DNA of 9,015 bases, from positions 1 to 9,015 of the forward strand of contig JALHJD010000113.1 of assembly GCA_022837185.1 (NCBI GenBank). Direction: 5' to 3'. Positions 6,598 through 9,015 of this stretch are shown here, in pieces (positions within the stretch are counted from its first letter, which is position 1; each line of letters opens with the position of its first letter). The notes under the pieces were generated by a model, which worked only from the letters and a program-made list of their open reading frames with translations, searched no databases and had not been told where the DNA came from. The position numbers and the translations under genes are program-made. The stretch is from Desulfobacteraceae bacterium (GTDB lineage Bacteria; Desulfobacterota; Desulfobulbia; Desulfobulbales; Desulfobulbaceae).

Positions 6598-7488
6598 ATG
6601 TCAGTAAATCAATCGAGAAGAAGTTTTCTCAAGAGCACCGGGGCTGTGGGCGCGGGCGCCCTGGTTGCGGGGCTGGGGGCGGGGTTGGTGCGGCCGGGGA
6701 AAGCACATGCTGCCCTTGGCTATATGCCGATTGACTATGTCAACTCCATTGACCCTGACGAGGTAAGAAGACTTGTCTGGAAGTGGTATTTTACAGGCGG
6801 CGGATGAATGAGCGCGGCTGCTTCCGGTCTCGTGGAAGCAATGCAAATCGCCCATGCCCCTTCAGTCTGGGATGAAATAACGATCGGCCCGACGAGCTGG
6901 TTCGTCTACGGCGGCGGAGGGGTCGGAGGCACGGGCAGCCTGTGCGGCGTGCCCAACGGTGTCTGTCTGGTGTTGAATATGTGTGGCCAACATTCGCTTG
7001 CCAGTAAGGTCATGGATTACTACACCTGGACTCCATTTCCCACCAATGCGGTTGACCTCGCCTATGATCCGGAAACCTGGCATAGCAGCAAGCAGGTGCC
7101 CATCCCCTTGGAATATTTGACGCCAACTGTTGCCGAGTCTCCTCTGTGCCACGTCTCCATCAGCAAGTATTGCGCGGCGAACGGGGTAACGCTTGCGGAT
7201 ACAGACGGTCAGGGCAACATCTACAAGAATGACCGCTGCGCCAAGATAGCCTGCGACCTGGCGGCGTTCGCGCTAGAGTTGATGCAGGGTGTCTCGTACA
7301 CGTCTCATGGCGTATCGGCTCAAACGTCAACCTGTATCGGTTGCCACAATTCCAGCGCAGATTCGGTTATTCCGGCCACGCAGGGCAACATGGAATGCGC
7401 GGGATGTCATACGGATGAGGCTGTTATTGTTCAAAATGGACATTGGGGTGGAGGTGGAGGCGGTCATCCCGGTAATAAACCTAAATAA
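6598..7488 (+). CDS. Split-Soret-type dihaem cytochrome c, probable selenoprotein (Sec at TGA 6805-6807)
   Basis: Read through the in-frame TGA, this is a 296-residue exported protein. Residues 1-40 form a Tat signal (SRRSFLKSTG, then a hydrophobic stretch and a cleavage region near AHA). The body resembles split-Soret cytochrome c and the related C_GCAxxG_C_C redox family: FTGGG-Sec70-MSAAASGLVEA where homologues as I recall them have Gly-Gly-Cys-Met, then YGGGGVGGTGSLCG (Cys116), TPFP, and SPLCHVSISKYC. Two haem c motifs close to the C terminus, CIGCH (246-250) and CAGCH (267-271), are consistent with the dihaem arrangement; the tail is Gly-rich. AGGAGG at 6587-6592 fixes ATG 6598; ATG 6517 is in frame but has no such site. 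If TGA were a stop, the second part would lack a signal although haem c is attached in the periplasm. A SECIS-like hairpin follows directly. Role: periplasmic electron transfer; partner unknown. A point mutation from Cys is the main alternative. Confidence 0.85.
6805..6840 (+). promoter_or_regulatory. UGA codon and bacterial SECIS-like hairpin
   Basis: After TGA at 6805-6807, TGCTTCC (6819-6825) pairs exactly with GGAAGCA (6834-6840). The eight-base loop GGTCTCGT (6826-6833) starts 19 bases past the TGA. Known bacterial SECIS elements lie inside the coding region directly after UGA and present a small apical loop with G and U near its start; the E. coli fdhF loop also contains GGUC. Distance, stem and loop all fit SelB-dependent selenocysteine insertion. 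Confidence 0.75.
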
Positions 7489-7509
7489 TAATTGTATTTG
7501 CCCATATCC

Positions 7510-7539
7510 GGGCATGCGGCCTGCCCTGGCCGCATGCCC
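7510..7539 (+). terminator. Strong hairpin downstream of the split-Soret gene
   Basis: GGGCATGCGGCC (7510-7521) and GGCCGCATGCCC (7528-7539) form a perfect 12-bp stem with a six-base loop, 22 bases after the stop codon. There is no T-run after it, so it is a terminator of the weak-tail kind or an mRNA 3' stabiliser. Confidence 0.55.
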
Positions 7540-7770
7540 CCAACCTGAAAGCTGCCCACCGGCTGCCTGTCCATAAACGGCTTGTGGGTCAGATATGTTG
7601 TGACACTGCAGGATAAGAGCGACGCCCCTGTTTGTTACGTATTTCAATCCTTGTCTTGGAGTTTTTGAACAATATTAACCTATTTATGGGCAGACGCAGG
7701 GGGAACACCAACCGTGCCCTTGATTCGTACGGATTAATCGATTCCAGGGAGGGAACAATCATTTCAGCGT
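7540..7770. other. Intergenic stretch without a recognisable gene
   Basis: Open frames here, including a plus-strand one that continues to 8087, have no recognisable domain, no good ribosome binding site and mixed composition typical of non-coding DNA. A+T content rises around 7630-7690. I see no promoter strong enough to call, although transcription of the hairpin-rich leader that follows would have to start in this stretch. Confidence 0.35.
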
Positions 7771-7850
7771 ATCCCGGCCGGAAGAGAGCCCCGGCGGGAT
7801 GCAGCAGGGTTGGACAGACACTGCTGTCCGGTGGAGAATGCCGATCCACC
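7771..7850 (+). ncRNA. Leader-like cluster of three hairpins (possible riboswitch or attenuator)
   Basis: Three adjacent stems are visible: ATCCCG-x-CCGG (7771-7781) with CCGGCGGGAT (7791-7800); CAGCAG (7802-7807) with CTGCTG (7821-7826), which competes with GGACA/TGTCC (7812-7816 and 7825-7829); and GGTGGA (7830-7835) with TCCACC (7845-7850). The cluster ends 13 bases before ATG 7864, which has AAAAGGA in front of it. Dense, mutually exclusive stems directly before a ribosome binding site are what a cis-regulatory leader looks like, but the sequence matches no riboswitch class I can recognise. Confidence 0.3.
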
Positions 7851-7863
7851 TGCGGCAAAAGGA

Positions 7864-7962
7864 ATGAAGAGGAAGAAATTTTTTCTCAAGTCTGTTGGTG
7901 TTATTGTTTTGGTAAAATTTATCGGGCCTGCTCACATTCGTTTGAAATGCCATACCCGTTGA
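7864..7962 (+). CDS. Small ORF, 32 residues, signal-peptide-like
   Basis: The product starts MKRKKFFLKSVGVIVLVKF, a basic N-terminus followed by a hydrophobic stretch, then GPAH, and ends at TGA 7960-7962 after RLKCHTR. AAAAGGA just upstream could be a ribosome binding site, though the spacing to ATG is short. The shape resembles the leader of an exported protein (the RxxFLKS element recalls the Tat signal of the neighbouring cytochrome, but there is no Arg-Arg pair). It could be a tiny membrane peptide, or the surviving 5' end of a lost exported cytochrome. No frame after the stop restores a recognisable protein. Low confidence. Confidence 0.25.
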   Translation: MKRKKFFLKSVGVIVLVKFIGPAHIRLKCHTR

Positions 7963-7977
7963 AAGAGCCTTCAAGGC

Positions 7978-8053
7978 GCCAGGGTGAGAAGAGAGAATTG
8001 CATTTCGGGAGGCTTTATGCCTTTGACAGTTCGTCTCTTCTCCCCACCCTGGC
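7978..8053. repeat. Long inverted repeat 1
   Basis: GCCAGGGTG (7978-7986) plus AGAAGAGA (7987-7994) pair with TCTCTTCT (8034-8041), a three-base bulge, and CACCCTGGC (8045-8053), giving 17 paired positions around a 39-base interior that holds a small AGGC/GCCT stem. T-rich sequence follows (CTTTTTGG and CTTTTTCC), so it could be a terminator on the plus strand. Confidence 0.55.
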
Positions 8054-8102
8054 TTACCCCTTTTTGGAGGCTTTTTCCTTTATATGACAGCAGGGTGCTC
8101 CT

Positions 8103-8178
8103 CGACGAAGCTGCCGGGTCCAGTAGTGATAGTGTCGGAGGCCTCTTTACCTGATCTCCTTTCCCGGCAGCTTCTTCG
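8103..8178. repeat. Long inverted repeat 2
   Basis: GAAGCTGCCGGG (8107-8118) is the exact reverse complement of CCCGGCAGCTTC (8163-8174), and CGA/TCG pairs extend the stem outward past one mismatch. The interior is 44 bases and contains the palindrome GAGGCCTC. The full element has the same 76-base length as the previous one but a different sequence. Confidence 0.6.
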
Positions 8179-8183
8179 GGGTG

Positions 8184-8287
8184 CGGCACGGATGCCCATG
8201 ATCCACGAGAATCCCTGCCGTGCCGGTGTTTCACCCTTGGCGGGCTGGGGGTGGTGAGGAAGCTTCTCCCTTACCGGAAAGCCCGCC
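8184..8287. repeat. Inverted repeats 3 and 4
   Basis: CGGCACGG (8184-8191) pairs with CCGTGCCG (8218-8225), and GGCGGGCT (8239-8246) pairs with AGCCCGCC (8280-8287); the second encloses the palindrome GAAGCTTC. With the two preceding elements they fill nearly all of 7978-8287, where I see no gene on either strand. Confidence 0.5.
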
Positions 8288-8368
8288 ATGCGGTGGATTT
8301 TCCTCTTTTATTTTCCTGGAGATTGATCCCGTTCCCGGCTGGAAGTCGGAGACCGGTTTGGCCCGGTA

Positions 8369-8920
8369 CTATGACGGCTCGAGAATGCCGAGGCGCTGTA
8401 TCTTCCGGCGGAGGGTGTTCTTGTCGATGCCGAGTTCCAGGGCCGTGGCGACCTTTTTCCAGCCGTTCCGCTCCAGGGCGTCATGGATGGCGCACTTTTC
8501 GATGTCCCGGAGGGTGACGCCGGCCGGCAGAAACGCCGGACTGTACTTGGGGACAAGGTGCTGGGGGAGATGGCGGCGCTGGATGAGGTTTCCGGGGCAC
8601 ATGACAAAGGCGTGCTCTATGGTGTTTTCCAGCTCGCGGACATTGCCCGGCCAGGAGTGGAGCATGAGGACGGCCATGGCCTCCTTTGACAGGCCGATGA
8701 TGTCCTTGCCCTGCAGATTGTTGAAGCGGTCGACGAAATGATCGACCAGCAGGGGGATGTCCTCCTTGCGCTGCACAAGGGGCGGCAGGGACAGTTTCAT
8801 TACGTTGATGCGGTAGTACAGGTCTTCCCGGAACTTTTCCTGACGCACCAGGCTTTCAATGTCCCTGTGCGTCGCGGTGATGATCCGGGCATTGGTCCGT
8901 TCCCCCCTGGTAGAGCCTGA
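8369..8920 (-). pseudogene. Sigma-54-dependent transcriptional activator, 5'-truncated
   Basis: The minus frame reads ERTNARIITATHRDIE, then QEKFREDLYYRINVMKLSLP, the SWPGNVRELENTIEHA region and a C-terminal Fis-type helix-turn-helix (LRDIEKCAIHDALERNG, then KKVATALELGIDKNTLRRKI). This is the second half of the AAA+ domain and the DNA-binding domain of NtrC-type enhancer-binding proteins. The Walker A and B motifs, the GAFTGA loop and any receiver domain are absent: upstream of about base 8920 the sequence changes character and meets an in-frame TAA. The GTG at 8848 that could be taken as a start is an internal Val in a conserved stretch, so the 159-residue version is not a true protein start. 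The remnant cannot hydrolyse ATP. Its closest relatives and target genes are unknown; it may once have controlled nearby genes. Confidence 0.8.
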
Positions 8921-9015
8921 TCTTTACCCACATTTTTTTGGAGCACAATAGAGTAGAGAGTTTTGGCAAGTTCATGATTCAGGTGTCAATGATAAAGATC
9001 ATAGGCGATTTCGAT
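8918..9015 (+). other. A+T-rich foreign flank interrupting the activator gene (possible IS end)
   Basis: Where the activator homology stops, the plus strand reads TGATCTTTACCCACATTTT and continues A+T-rich to the window edge. ATG 8974 and ATG 8989 open the same plus frame (MIQVSMIKIIGDFD to the edge); on the minus strand a frame ends IEIAYDLYH then TGA. Either could be the start or end of a transposase outside the window. An insertion sequence end is the simplest explanation, but only one end is visible and no target duplication can be tested, so a deletion or rearrangement junction is equally possible. Confidence 0.3.

Noticed and set aside
6808..7488. Separate 226-residue cytochrome gene starting at ATG 6808.
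   Set aside because: It would have haem c sites but no export signal and no good ribosome binding site, while the same frame just upstream supplies a Tat signal. One protein with Sec explains both pieces.
7771..7850. Cobalamin, GEMM (cyclic dinucleotide) or Moco riboswitch.
   Set aside because: I looked for the conserved cores of these classes and did not find them; only isolated short resemblances such as GGTGgaGAAT are present.
7960..7990. TGA at 7960-7962 as a second selenocysteine codon.
   Set aside because: No suitable SECIS-like hairpin follows and the frame beyond it has no recognisable protein.
7632..8087. 151-codon plus-strand ORF starting at TTG.
   Set aside because: It overlaps several strong hairpins, has no recognisable domain, no convincing start and no codon bias like neighbouring genes.
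7978..8287. CRISPR array or integron attC array.
   Set aside because: The repeats are not identical to one another, spacers are not regular, and no integrase-type core sites or cas genes are seen.
8369..8848. Complete 159-residue regulator starting at GTG 8848.
   Set aside because: The GTG is an internal Val in a conserved AAA+ stretch, and homology continues upstream of it to about 8918.
1..9015. tRNA, rRNA or selC gene.
   Set aside because: No cloverleaf with a GGTTCGA-type T-loop or rRNA-like conserved block was seen on either strand.

Overview
The window looks like chromosomal DNA of an anaerobic bacterium of the former Deltaproteobacteria (Desulfobacterota/Desulfuromonadota type). This is inferred from gene content: c-type cytochrome motifs, a split-Soret-type cytochrome, a cytoplasmic molybdopterin/tungstopterin oxidoreductase with a four-cluster ferredoxin subunit, a sigma-54 activator remnant, and an apparent UGA-encoded selenocysteine. 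No sequence search was possible, so the taxonomy is a judgement.

Layout. (1) Bases 1-110, minus strand: edge fragment of a multiheme cytochrome, probably decayed. (2) Bases 404-2408, plus strand: a tight run of a DUF2231-like membrane protein, a half-size ferritin-like protein, a frameshifted YHS-domain metal-binding protein, and an EamA/DMT transporter with a 23-histidine C-terminal tail, closed by a terminator-like hairpin near 2415-2448. It reads as a metal or redox handling cluster. (3) Bases 6229 back to 2704, minus strand: a three-gene operon of HPP-family membrane protein, 710-residue Mo/W-bisMGD oxidoreductase and 192-residue iron-sulfur subunit. Neither enzyme subunit has an export signal and there is no NrfD/PsrC-type membrane anchor, so the enzyme is predicted to be cytoplasmic. 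(4) Bases 6230-6597: divergent control region. (5) Bases 6598-7488, plus strand: a Tat-exported split-Soret-type dihaem cytochrome interrupted by an in-frame TGA at 6805-6807. The reading frame, Tat signal and haem motifs fit one protein only if TGA is read as selenocysteine, and a SECIS-like hairpin with a GGTC loop lies just downstream. (6) Bases 7489-8368: no convincing protein gene, but many strong inverted repeats, a leader-like set of hairpins and a 32-residue signal-peptide-like ORF. (7) Bases 8369-8920, minus strand: C-terminal remnant of a sigma-54-dependent activator, cut off upstream by unrelated A+T-rich sequence that runs to the window edge.

The most interesting item is the probable selenoprotein, which automatic gene callers would split into a short Tat-signal ORF and an apparently cytoplasmic cytochrome. 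Next are the soluble oxidoreductase-HPP operon, with a Cys-to-Glu change in one cluster motif, and the tandem long inverted repeats near 7978-8287. Several genes are broken (left-edge cytochrome, YHS protein, sigma-54 activator), so parts of the window are in decay or were rearranged.
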